Assembly: GCA_934725835.1 (NCBI GenBank)
Contig: CAKVCR010000027.1
Coordinates: forward strand, 1-16,719
Reading direction: 5' to 3'
Source of the DNA: an uncultured Odoribacter sp.
GTDB taxonomy: Bacteria > Bacteroidota > Bacteroidia > Bacteroidales > Marinifilaceae
Length of the DNA stretch: 16,719 nt
Shown piece after piece: positions 1 through 6,800 of the stretch. Position numbers and translations under genes: made by a program. Position 1 is the first letter of the stretch, and each line of letters begins with the position of its first letter. The notes under the pieces were generated by a model, which was given only the letters and a program-made list of their open reading frames with translations, had not been told where the DNA came from and did no database searches.

Positions 1-11
1 ACATCAGGCAT
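1..11 (-). CDS. 5' end of a gene running out of the window (partial)
   Basis: Only the first codons are inside the window, reading Met-Pro-Asp on the minus strand from an ATG at 11-9. The start is believable because a textbook Shine-Dalgarno sequence, AAGGAGG, lies at 26-20, 8 bases upstream. A long palindrome at 33-60 sits just beyond it and could be its operator. The product cannot be named from three codons. Confidence 0.5.
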
Positions 12-32
12 GGTAAAATCCTCCTTGGGTTG

Positions 33-60
33 AAAAAGTGTAAAACGTTTTAAACTTTTT
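33..60. promoter_or_regulatory. 28-bp near-perfect palindrome, probable operator
   Basis: The left arm AAAAAGTGTAAAAC (33-46) and right arm GTTTTAAACTTTTT (47-60) are reverse complements at 13 of 14 positions, with no spacer and a central AAACGTTT. It lies 21 bases upstream of the start of the leftward gene at 11, where a repressor would block transcription. The central CG flanked by A/T tracts resembles operators of LacI-family regulators. No LacI-family gene is visible here, so the binding protein is unknown. Confidence 0.55.
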
Positions 61-140
61 ACATTATCTCAACTTTGGACAGGCTATGCCATTTGCGAGT
101 TATTTACCTGATACAGCATTTGTGATTTTTTTGACTTGTT

Positions 141-181
141 AAATTTAAAAATAGAAACAAGCGTAACCCATTGGGCTACGC
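141..181 (-). terminator. Intrinsic terminator of the HAD gene, overlapping its stop codon
   Basis: On the minus strand, GCGTAGCCC (181-173) pairs with GGGTTACGC (169-161) around a 3-base loop AAT. The nine base pairs include one G-T wobble. The stem is followed by a T-rich run, TTGTTTCTATTTTT. The TAG stop of the HAD gene (178-176) is part of the 5' arm, so the coding region ends inside the hairpin. Confidence 0.75.
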
Positions 182-499
182 CTGAATCATACATGGCAGC
201 ATTGCCTTATCATCGATGTAGTAATCGCAAGTAATCTTTCTGGAATTATTGCCATACATTTCAATAACTTCTGGAAGGTTATCATTTACGGCATCGAATT
301 CAAGCTGCTGATCCTGGCACCAGGAGATTGCTTTATCAAGAGCTTCTCCGGCACGACAGGTCCATAGAATGAGCTTGTTACCCTGATTTTGCCATACTTT
401 CAGATATTCAATTAAAGGACGGTTGGGTTCACCAAGTTCAGGCCATTTGCTGAAGCAGAGTGTACCGTCAAAGTCTACAGCTATTATTTGGTAATTCAT
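176..499 (-). CDS. Small HAD-superfamily hydrolase
   Basis: This 107-aa protein has the haloacid dehalogenase phosphatase signature. Motif I is DFDGTL at residues 9-14, with D9 the expected nucleophile and D11 the general acid. A motif II-like threonine is in LILWTCRAG (T47), a motif III-like lysine is at K88, and a motif IV YIDDKA has D96 and D97. There is no cap domain, so it is one of the minimal C0-type HAD enzymes often found in phages and mobile elements. The substrate is unknown. A GTG start at 508 in the same frame is possible, but AAGGA at 515-511 is too close to it. The ATG at 499 has better spacing and is preferred. It lies 21 bases after the stop of the XRE gene at 521 and is probably co-transcribed with it. 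Confidence 0.8.
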   Translation of the reverse strand: MNYQIIAVDFDGTLCFSKWPELGEPNRPLIEYLKVWQNQGNKLILWTCRAGEALDKAISWCQDQQLEFDAVNDNLPEVIEMYGNNSRKITCDYYIDDKAMLPCMIQA

Positions 500-520
500 C
501 CATATCACATCCTTACATGG

Positions 521-718
521 TTAATCTGCAACCTTAAAAATTTTGTTTACGGACATTTCGTAATATTTGGATAATCTGAGAGCAACCTCAAGAGAGCAGG
601 TTCCGGTCAATTCAATGTTTCTAATAGTTTTTGCATCTACACCAATGGCGAGAGCAAGATCCTTCTGAGTTTCTTTGCGTTCTTTGCGCAAGTTCTTAAC
701 ACTGTTTTCTACAGCCAT
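521..718 (-). CDS. XRE-family helix-turn-helix regulator (65 aa)
   Basis: The protein is a single Cro/CI-type DNA-binding domain. Residues 7-60 follow the five-helix XRE pattern: KNLRKERKETQKDLALAIGV, then KTIRNIE as the recognition helix, then LEVALRLSKYYEMSVNKIF. The start ATG is preceded by GAAGGTGTAACCT, a normal ribosome binding site. It lies directly upstream of the HAD gene on the same strand and downstream of the LexA-like repressor gene. These stand-alone 60-70 aa XRE proteins are typical small regulators of mobile elements. Its target is unknown. Confidence 0.8.
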   Translation of the reverse strand: MAVENSVKNLRKERKETQKDLALAIGVDAKTIRNIELTGTCSLEVALRLSKYYEMSVNKIFKVAD

Positions 719-814
719 AGGTTACACCTTCTTTCCATTTATAATGTCAAAAATTGAAAAATTGCGTCATCGTATGCCTGTAGTATAGTGGATTGGCTGT
801 CCATAAAAACGGAC

Positions 815-1516
815 TCAATTCAATACTCGGCCAAAAATATGAAACTGATCATTCTCAGAAATTTTCATAGGAGCATATTCTGGATTAAGGGAGATAAGAG
901 CTAATCCCTTACTGTTGTTCTGTAGCTTCTTACAATAAGCATTGCCGTTTAACAAGAATATTCCAATTTCTCCATCAACAAGTTCTTCAGTCTGCTGGAT
1001 CCAGACTATTTGCTGATTTAGATATCTTGGCTCCATACTATTTCCGGAAATCTTTACTCCAAAGGTTGTTTTTTCAGGTACTTCATTGCCTACTTTGATT
1101 AATTCATAATCTTCACTGTCAAGGAAGGTACCAGGACCTGCAGATACAGGCATATCAAAAAGCTTCAGTTCTCTAAAGGTAGAGATTGCAACTGGAGCTG
1201 CGTTTTTATATTCACCGGATACGATAAGAAGATGAATATAATCTAAAGCTTTCTTTTTTCCTTCTTCATTGAGTTCTGCCAGAGGATCCTCGGCATTATA
1301 ACCACCAATGAACTCATTATAGATATTAGTGATTTTTAATATCTTACATACTGCCAAGAACTGTTCAGCATTAGGAAAGCTGATTCCGGTTTCCCAGGAA
1401 CTATAAGCACTTACCTTAATTGGATAACCCATTGCAGTAAGCTCCTCACACATTTTTCCTTGTGAGAATTTTTGCTCTTTTCGTTTCATAGCGATGATGT
1501 TTCCGACTCTACTCAT
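815..1516 (-). CDS. XRE-HTH plus S24 (LexA/CI-like) self-cleaving repressor
   Basis: The product is 233 aa. Residues 1-65 form an XRE DNA-binding domain (VGNIIAMKRKEQKFSQGKMC, then SAYSSWETG as the recognition region). Residues 120-230 form an S24 peptidase domain. A candidate autocleavage Ala-Gly bond is at 126-127 in VSAGPGTF, the nucleophile Ser160 is in GNSMEP, and the general-base lysine is probably K196 in AYCKKL. By family knowledge such repressors cleave themselves when RecA is activated by DNA damage, relieving repression of a prophage or integrative element. The frame is open upstream to 1591, but ATG 1516 is chosen because GAGGAT lies 7 bases before it and the residues upstream match no domain. 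A palindrome at 1561-1583 and a promoter at 1603-1631 suggest autoregulation. It is transcribed leftward, away from the plus-strand block. Confidence 0.85.
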   Translation of the reverse strand: MSRVGNIIAMKRKEQKFSQGKMCEELTAMGYPIKVSAYSSWETGISFPNAEQFLAVCKILKITNIYNEFIGGYNAEDPLAELNEEGKKKALDYIHLLIVSGEYKNAAPVAISTFRELKLFDMPVSAGPGTFLDSEDYELIKVGNEVPEKTTFGVKISGNSMEPRYLNQQIVWIQQTEELVDGEIGIFLLNGNAYCKKLQNNSKGLALISLNPEYAPMKISENDQFHIFGRVLN

Positions 1517-1560
1517 GATTTTTATCCTCGTTTCTAATTTGATTTTGCAATGAGCAGTTA

Positions 1561-1583
1561 TGATTCCGATAATATTGGAATCA
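1561..1583. promoter_or_regulatory. 23-bp palindrome in the repressor gene leader, likely operator
   Basis: The arms TGATTCC (1561-1567) and GGAATCA (1577-1583) are perfect inverted repeats. The nine bases between them are also nearly symmetric (ATA-A-TAT), leaving one mismatched pair in the whole element. It lies between the predicted promoter at 1603-1631 and the start codon at 1516 of the S24 repressor. Repressors of this class commonly bind such dyads in their own control region, so autoregulation is the simplest reading. Confidence 0.55.
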
Positions 1584-1602
1584 GGTGTCATCTCGTAAAC
1601 CT

Positions 1603-1631
1603 ACTATAATAAAGATGGATGGAAAATGCAA
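1603..1631 (-). promoter_or_regulatory. Putative sigma-A promoter of the S24 repressor gene
   Basis: Read on the minus strand, TTGCAT (1631-1626) and TATAGT (1608-1603) are separated by exactly 17 bases. The -10 is good and the -35 is only partly consensus. Transcription would start near 1596, giving an approximately 80-base leader that contains the palindrome at 1561-1583. Confidence 0.45.
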
Positions 1632-1673
1632 TAGAAAAATCCAAAATAATTGAAAAGAGGAAGGAAGATACCG

Positions 1674-1965
1674 TTGAAATTCAAGATAAATGGATTTAAT
1701 ATATGCATGTGTCGGGCGGCGGAGAAATCGATACGCTGGAACAGAACAGATTGTTAGTGAGGATTACTGCAGACGGCACTTGCCTCAGTGTAAATGGAAA
1801 ACGGCTGCATCAGGATACAAAGGAGGAAATGAACATGGCGGTAATTGTTTATATGCGTTGGGGAAGATGAGTTTTGCCTCTCCGGCGCAACGGAAACTAA
1901 ATAATGAGGGTTTTAGTGAGCAGTCCATACCCAGTGGCAATATAGTAGGCTCACTTTACGGATAG
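1674..1965 (+). pseudogene. Cluster of short ORFs, probably a decayed coding region
   Basis: No intact gene of normal length is visible. A TTG at 1674 with an upstream AGGAAGGAAG opens 27 codons and then stops. In another frame ATG 1703 opens 55 codons to TGA 1868-1870 (starting MHVSGGGEIDTLEQNRLLVR, ending MAVIVYMRWGR), with coding-like composition. ATG 1867 overlaps that stop as ATGA and opens 32 codons to 1965. Likely peptides following each other in shifted frames fit a gene broken by frameshifts, although the 55-codon ORF could be a real small protein. I do not recognise the family. Confidence 0.35.
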
Positions 1966-1985
1966 ACTAATCAACGTTCCGTAGT

Positions 1986-2022
1986 AACTTGTGAAGGTGA
2001 CTTCCCTTTTCCTTTTCAAGTT
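1986..2022 (+). other. Potential RNA hairpin upstream of the small cysteine protein gene
   Basis: AACTTGTGAAGG (1986-1997) can pair with CCTTTTCAAGTT (2011-2022) along 12 positions, with one U-U mismatch and one G-U wobble. An alternative inner hairpin is GAAG-GTGA-CTTC, with a GNRA-type tetraloop. There is no T-run after it, so it is not a standard terminator. It could be a leader structure for the gene at 2065. Confidence 0.3.
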
Positions 2023-2064
2023 CCAAGGATTAATTACATTTGGAAAGAAGGTACAGGAACCTAA

Positions 2065-2271
2065 ATGCAGGAGATTGAATTTTATTGTAGGAAATGCAGA
2101 AAGACTATGAAAATGTCTTATGCACTTACCGGTGACAAAACGACACCGGTTCTCGCTGGAATGACAATTCGCTGTCACACAAATAAATGCACAAGAGTTG
2201 TCATGCTTAAGAAATATACGGAAGGGCAAATAATAGCTCAGGCAGATGCAAAAGGCAGATGCTACTTATAA
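2065..2271 (+). CDS. Small cysteine-containing, probably zinc-binding protein (68 aa)
   Basis: The protein has two cysteine pairs, CRKC at residues 8-11 and CHTNKC further on, spaced like a zinc ribbon. The ending, GQIIAQADAKGRCYL, adds another cysteine. Composition is basic with no membrane segment, so a soluble metal- or nucleic-acid-binding protein is likely. The start ATG is preceded by CAGGAAC at 2054-2060, and the AGGA core would be in the loop of a small AGGT/ACCT dyad (2049-2062). From memory, similar small proteins occur in Lachnospiraceae mobile elements, but I cannot name a function. Its position beside degraded ORFs and a phage-type repressor fits mobile-element cargo. Confidence 0.6.
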   Translation: MQEIEFYCRKCRKTMKMSYALTGDKTTPVLAGMTIRCHTNKCTRVVMLKKYTEGQIIAQADAKGRCYL

Positions 2272-2285
2272 TTGGTTTTCATCGG

Positions 2286-2301
2286 ATGTGAGCAATCACA
2301 T
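2286..2301. repeat. Short perfect inverted repeat
   Basis: ATGTGA (2286-2291) and TCACAT (2296-2301) flank the four bases GCAA just after the end of the 68-aa ORF. It is not followed by a T-run, so it is more likely a protein-binding dyad or a weak RNA hairpin than a terminator. The rest of 2302-2388 shows no gene or clear signal. Confidence 0.35.
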
Positions 2302-2388
2302 AACAAAGACAATTAAATTAGGGCTTCATGATATGGGGGCTGGTTGCAGTACGGAATGACTGATGCATTCTAAAACCTGACCCACCGC

Positions 2389-2446
2389 GGACGCATGAAA
2401 AAGATAATCAGTTTAAGACTGAGGACTTTTCGTGCGTCCATTTTTT
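2389..2446 (+). terminator. Long nested hairpin with T-run, terminator or attenuator
   Basis: GGACGCATGAAAA (2389-2401) pairs with TTTTCGTGCGTCC (2427-2439), with one T-G wobble in 13 pairs. Inside the loop a second perfect stem, TCAGT/ACTGA, closes around TTAAG. The outer stem is followed by A and six T (2441-2446), the hallmark of an intrinsic terminator. It lies 45 bases before the start of the next XRE gene, so it could end upstream transcription or attenuate entry into that gene. It also shows that the in-frame ATG at 2395 is not a real start. Confidence 0.65.
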
Positions 2447-2490
2447 ATGTACAAATTCTTTTTCTGGTTATCAGCTGGAAAGAGGAGAAA

Positions 2491-2820
2491 ATGAACAATA
2501 TTAAATTAGCAGAAGAAACATTAGGACAGAGAATTAAGGCACAGAGAATCAGAGTTGGTTACACACAAGAGCAGCTTGCAGAAATTATGTGTGTTCCAAA
2601 GAGTACTATATCAGCTTATGAAAATGACAAGGTCGATATTAAGGGAAGTGTAATTGCGGAGCTTGCAAGACATCTTGCTACTAAGCCGGATTATTTGCTT
2701 GGATTTGAAACAGAAGAGGATCCTTATGTTATTACAGCAGCAGCAATTTTACAGGGGATTAAGGACGAGAAGATTAAGACACTGTTGATTGGGCAGATGC
2801 AGGTAGCTAGAAAGATGTAG
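2491..2820 (+). CDS. XRE-family helix-turn-helix regulator (109 aa)
   Basis: Residues 11-70 form a clear XRE domain: LGQRIKAQRIRVGYTQEQLA, then STISAYEN as the recognition helix, then ELARHLATKPDYLLGF as the closing part. The roughly 40-residue helical tail could mediate dimerisation. The open frame extends upstream to 2395, but that part would be encoded by the terminator hairpin. ATG 2491 has AGAGGAG 4-10 bases before it and is the start. It is the last gene before the 328-bp regulatory region of the central cluster, so it may be either a mobile-element regulator or a controller of that cluster. Confidence 0.8.
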   Translation: MNNIKLAEETLGQRIKAQRIRVGYTQEQLAEIMCVPKSTISAYENDKVDIKGSVIAELARHLATKPDYLLGFETEEDPYVITAAAILQGIKDEKIKTLLIGQMQVARKM

Positions 2821-2860
2821 ATAATCAATCGACATATACTCATATGAATTTAGTATATTT

Positions 2861-2956
2861 AAAATTTCACATTACCCATTTAAAAATACTCTTTACGATT
2901 AAAAATTTAAAAATATTAAAATTCGGTTAAAATTCACATTACTTTTACGAATTAAG
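2861..2956. repeat. Imperfect direct repeats in the 328-bp gene-free control region
   Basis: The stretch 2821-3148 has no convincing gene and is extremely AT-rich. A two-part motif occurs twice in it: AAAATTTCACATTAC (2861-2875) with TTTACGATTAA (2892-2902), and AAAATTCACATTAC (2929-2942) with TTTACGAATTAA (2944-2955). The halves are 16 bases apart in the first copy and one base apart in the second. Repeats upstream of a promoter suit operators for one of the neighbouring XRE proteins or SpoVG. AT-richness raises the chance of coincidence, but the shared CACATTAC and TTTACGA cores are not simple sequence. Confidence 0.4.
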
Positions 2957-2963
2957 ATAAATA

Positions 2964-2998
2964 CACATCTGGATAAGAAAAAATCGCAACAAGATGTG
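2964..2998. promoter_or_regulatory. Inverted repeat just upstream of the central promoter
   Basis: CACATCT (2964-2970) and AGATGTG (2992-2998) are perfect reverse complements separated by 21 bases. The element ends 8 bases before the predicted -35 box at 3007. That is where an activator or a two-site repressor would bind. An RNA role is unlikely because it lies upstream of the predicted transcription start. Confidence 0.4.
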
Positions 2999-3006
2999 AA
3001 AAACAA

Positions 3007-3035
3007 TTGATTATAATTAAAACGAATGATATGAT
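3007..3035 (+). promoter_or_regulatory. Sigma-A promoter of the central gene cluster
   Basis: TTGATT (3007-3012) and TATGAT (3030-3035) are separated by 17 bases and match the consensus at four and five of six positions. A start near 3042 gives a leader of about 107 bases before the first cluster gene at 3149. No other promoter as good is seen before the terminator at 15590-15634, so one transcript of roughly 12.6 kb is plausible. Confidence 0.6.
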
Positions 3036-3148
3036 AATTATGGAATAGTATAGTTAATATTAAAGGATGAGTTGCAATAGAAGGGTGTATTATTTTGTGC
3101 ACGTTGTTATGCCAATTTGCAATAATCATTCAATGTGGGAGAGAAAAT

Positions 3149-3364
3149 ATGGTTGTGTCATATAACAAATTATGGAAATTATTGATTGATAGAAAAATGA
3201 GTGCAGCGGAACTTCGAAGAAAAACAAATATATCACCAAATACAATGACTCGATTGCGTAAGGATCAGGAAGTTACTATGCAGGTGATAGGTAAAATATG
3301 TGAAGTTCTTGAGGTTGATGTGGGAGATATCATGTCATACGAACTGGAAAAGGACGAGAAGTGA
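3149..3364 (+). CDS. XRE-family repressor (71 aa) heading the cluster
   Basis: The whole protein is one compact HTH domain starting MVVSYNKLWKLLIDRKMS, with AELRRKTNISPNTMTRLRKD as the HTH core and ICEVLEVDVGDIMSYEL as the closing segment. It belongs to the YozG-like XRE subfamily, small proteins often seen beside restriction-modification and other defence genes in Bacillota. ATG 3149 is chosen over the frame's first ATG at 3095 because GGGAGAG lies just upstream and the extra 18 residues are not part of the domain. It precedes the SpoVG-like gene by 40 bases. A role as local repressor of the cluster is likely. Confidence 0.82.
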   Translation: MVVSYNKLWKLLIDRKMSAAELRRKTNISPNTMTRLRKDQEVTMQVIGKICEVLEVDVGDIMSYELEKDEK

Positions 3365-3404
3365 TAATTCCACTATTATTAGTGATACGAGAGAGGTGTT
3401 AATT

Positions 3405-3869
3405 ATGATAATTACTGCCGTACAATTGAAATTATTGTTTGATACAGGGACTAAATTAAGAGCGGTTGCAAATCTTACATTTGATGATATGTTGGTTGTC
3501 CATGATATAAAAGTTTTACAAAATAATGATGAGCTATTTCTTGCTATGCCAAGTAAATCAAAAAAAACATCTGGATTCCAAGATATTGTCCATCCAATTA
3601 ATAGAGATACAAGGACAGCAATCGAAAATATTATATTTGCTGTTTATAACACTGCCGTTAATGATAACCGATCGTTAATAGATGTTAGAATGATAGTTGA
3701 TGATGAAGATAGTATTATCACACAGAGTTGTGACAAATTTGAAATAGTTAGCTCTGTTGCAAGTGAAAAAAATATATTGGAAATGAACACTCATTCAAAA
3801 AAAACAGTCAAAAAGAACATAAGCGAGATACCTAGTGATAATGACTTTATTAGATGGCTGAAAAAATAA
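3405..3869 (+). CDS. SpoVG-domain protein with a C-terminal extension (154 aa)
   Basis: Residues 1-82 match the SpoVG fold: TAVQLKLLFDTGTKLRAVAN, then VVHDIKVL, LFLAMPSKSKK, F-DIVHPIN and TR-IENIIFAVYN. SpoVG of Bacillus, Listeria and Staphylococcus is a small DNA/RNA-binding regulator, normally about 80-100 aa. This one has roughly 70 more residues: an acidic stretch (MIVDDEDS), a lysine-rich stretch (KKTVKKN) and a closing SDNDFIRWLKK that looks like a possible docking peptide. The start ATG 3405 has GAGAGGTG upstream. The frame is open upstream into the XRE gene, but that portion is a shadow. The gene ends 15 bases before the giant gene. It is probably a co-regulator or nucleic-acid-binding subunit of the cluster rather than the housekeeping sporulation gene. 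Confidence 0.8.
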   Translation: MIITAVQLKLLFDTGTKLRAVANLTFDDMLVVHDIKVLQNNDELFLAMPSKSKKTSGFQDIVHPINRDTRTAIENIIFAVYNTAVNDNRSLIDVRMIVDDEDSIITQSCDKFEIVSSVASEKNILEMNTHSKKTVKKNISEIPSDNDFIRWLKK

Positions 3870-3884
3870 TTTGGAGGTGAGCCA

Positions 3885-6800
3885 ATGAAAGGTACGGTTT
3901 TTTCGGTTGTAAAAAACAATTTAGGGATATATGGAACTATCAAAGCGGGCAATAAAAAATATTATTACAATACAAATGGAGTTACAAAAGGCTTATATGT
4001 TAGAAAAGGGCTGTGGGTAGATTTCGACGTGATAGTTCAAGCTGATGGTAGAGAAAAAGCAATTAATATTAAAGCGATTGAAAGTAGACCGAGTGGCGTG
4101 GCAAATGAACTGTCAGCCTTACAGAGGTGTGATTTGGCGGTGGCCATTACTGAAACTATGGGGAATGACCAATTTATAGCGGCAGCCACAATTCCGTATA
4201 TTTTAAATAGGGTAGGAATAAGCGATTTTAGAGAATACTCAGAAAGTATAGAGTTGTTTATTGTTGCAAATTTTTCTGAGGAATTTGTTTTTGTGAAGAA
4301 TTTTGAATATGAGGGCAAGTTGTATCCGGGAATAGTTGCAAAAAAAGAATGGATATCAACAATGCAGTTGCGGGACGAGAATATATTTGACAAGAAAGAA
4401 TTGACAGATGAAGATATAAAATCTGTATCAAAGCAAATACTTGAAGTGTGCGACCAGGATGGATTTTTGTTGGGTTCGGCTTTTCCTGCGCTATTAAGAA
4501 ACAATGGAATAAGCAATTATAAGAATTATGCCGAAAGTATTGAGTCATTTATTGCGAAATATTTTGGTGATTTTTTTGCCGTTTTAAAAAATATTGAAAA
4601 GAATGGGAAAAAATATCCAACTGTAATTATTAAGAAAGAAAGTAAGGGGAATTTTGCTCAAAAAGAAGTTGTAGAATCTGCTGATTTAGAAGATGGTTCA
4701 ATTTCAGAAATTGAAATAGGCAATGAAGAAATTATAGATTGTGCATTGCTGGATGAATTATATAACGAAAAAAAATACTACGAATTTTTGCAGAATATAC
4801 AGGTTTCAGGCTTGTCCCTAGACAATATCCCAGAGGAATATATTGAAAAGGCCATTTGTTCTGCTTTAAATTTGTTGGATATAGATTCCAATGAATCTGT
4901 ATTAAATTTGTTTCAAAGGGAACTCTTTTTTAGTAGAACTGGGAAAGATTTTATATACAAATGGAAAAAAACTTCCGGATATAAGAATACAATTTTAGTG
5001 AATTGCGAGAAATCATCTGTAGTGGATGTAAGTATCCCAGAAGATGTTGGACTGATTACAAAACTAATAAATAACGCATGTGCAGACACTAAAGTGAACA
5101 ATAGTTTTGTTTCGGTTGCTTCACGTTTTGAAGCATGTATGGATTCTTTGTTTTTTCCTCTTTATATGATTAGATTGTGTGCACCTATTTCACAAAAGAA
5201 ACTAGAAAAGACAATAGGAGAATTTTGTGCTTTTATAAAAAATACGCGAACAAGCACTATGTCTCAACGAGTCAATTTTTTGAATATGATTTCGATGCTA
5301 GAGAAAAGCCTTAGTGTTATTATTGGAAAAACAGAGGAACCACTAAGTAAGAATACGTGTACAAATATTCTTTCTGTATATTTTGATTTGAACTATCAAG
5401 ATAGACTTCCAGAGGTTATATCTATTATTTGCAAAGATGGCGATGATTCTATAATGACAATTTCGGATTTTCTGACCAATTACGAAATATGGAATAAAAA
5501 ACAATATGCAGATTTATTTGAGAAAGGCATAAGCTTAAGAATTATAGAAAAAATGTGCGCATATATTTGGCATCAGTGTAGAAATCAGATTAATTTGACA
5601 GATGTCGTAATAAATATGCTCGCGCAAGTTCTTGTGAATAGTAACCAATCTGTAATTGATGAAATTATTAGATTACATATTACTCAGGAATATACCCAAA
5701 AAGAAAAAATAGAAATGTTAATCAATTCATTTCATTATGTGATAGAAAAGATTAACATGGACGATGCATGGTTTGCTTTAGCTTCATATATTGAGTCAAA
5801 TGTTATTGATAATATATCAAAAGATGAGGATAAACTGGATCTTCAATCAGTGAGAGATATTCGTAATTGGCGAAATATTGCGGATCTGTTTTTGATAGAA
5901 AAAATTAAAGAGATAGGCGAAATCAATATTACTAATGAAAATGAATATTTAAAACTATTTCAGTTATTTGAAGGTAATACTGAAAAATACCGTTTATTGC
6001 AAAAAAAATATAATGATTGGTATGGGCAGATACATGATTGGTATAGCAATGCCAGTTACTCTGAAATCGAGGGCTATTTAAACGATGTTTATTCAAAAAA
6101 AGTAGATTATACATTCGTTTTTATTTATGAGTTTGCAAAAGAGAATGATATCCAGGTTGCGAACCATTTTGCATTAAAGTATGTAGAAGCACTGCTTAGA
6201 ATGAAGAAATTTGATAAGGTTATTCGATTTGTAAATAACATAGAAACACTTACAAACGAAGAAAAAAGAGATGTTATATCACAAACCGTATTTAATAACT
6301 TTAATGAATATGGAATTAGTGAAGAAGCATTTCTAATCTTTACAGAAGAATTTACCATTAGTGATGCAATTATATCATTTGAAAAGAATCTTTTGCCAAA
6401 TCGTTTTTCACAAATTATTGCGTTAATAATTCTATATGCAAAGAATGGGGAATTGTTAAAGAGCGCGTACTTATATGCTTTATATCATGATCACGCTGAA
6501 ACAGGATACACTAGATTATATTCGCAATACAGAAGCAATTTTGGAAGACATATATCGAAATTGCATGATCATTACGATGTGATAATAAAAGCATTTAATT
6601 CACTTCCGTATGATGATTTTGTGGATTTCCTGGAATGGAGTTCTTTGATAATTGTACCTAATTTTTCTGAGTATTCACCACGAAGAGATAGTTTTTCATT
6701 CTTTATTGATGAGATATTGAAGGAACCTAATGATGTATCAGTGTGGAAGAGGTTTATTGCGCATTTGTATAGTCATAGAGATATTGAATCAAATAAATGG

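Noticed and set aside
779..814. GTCC/GGAC hairpin after the S24 repressor stop as a terminator
   Set aside because: The stem is only four base pairs and no T-run follows on the minus strand.
1951..2229. 92-codon minus-strand reading frame over the small cysteine protein gene
   Set aside because: It overlaps the better-supported plus-strand gene, matches no pattern I know and has no convincing ribosome binding site.
2286..2301. CRP-type site TGTGA/TCACA
   Set aside because: The arms are four bases apart instead of the six expected for CRP, and CRP control of this kind is not typical for this group of bacteria.
2395..2490. N-terminal extension of the 109-aa XRE protein from ATG 2395
   Set aside because: The stretch is the terminator hairpin and T-run, has no suitable ribosome binding site, and the XRE domain is complete from ATG 2491.
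2899..3129. 76-codon minus-strand reading frame in the control region
   Set aside because: The composition is that of AT-rich non-coding DNA, and it covers the promoter and repeats of the cluster.
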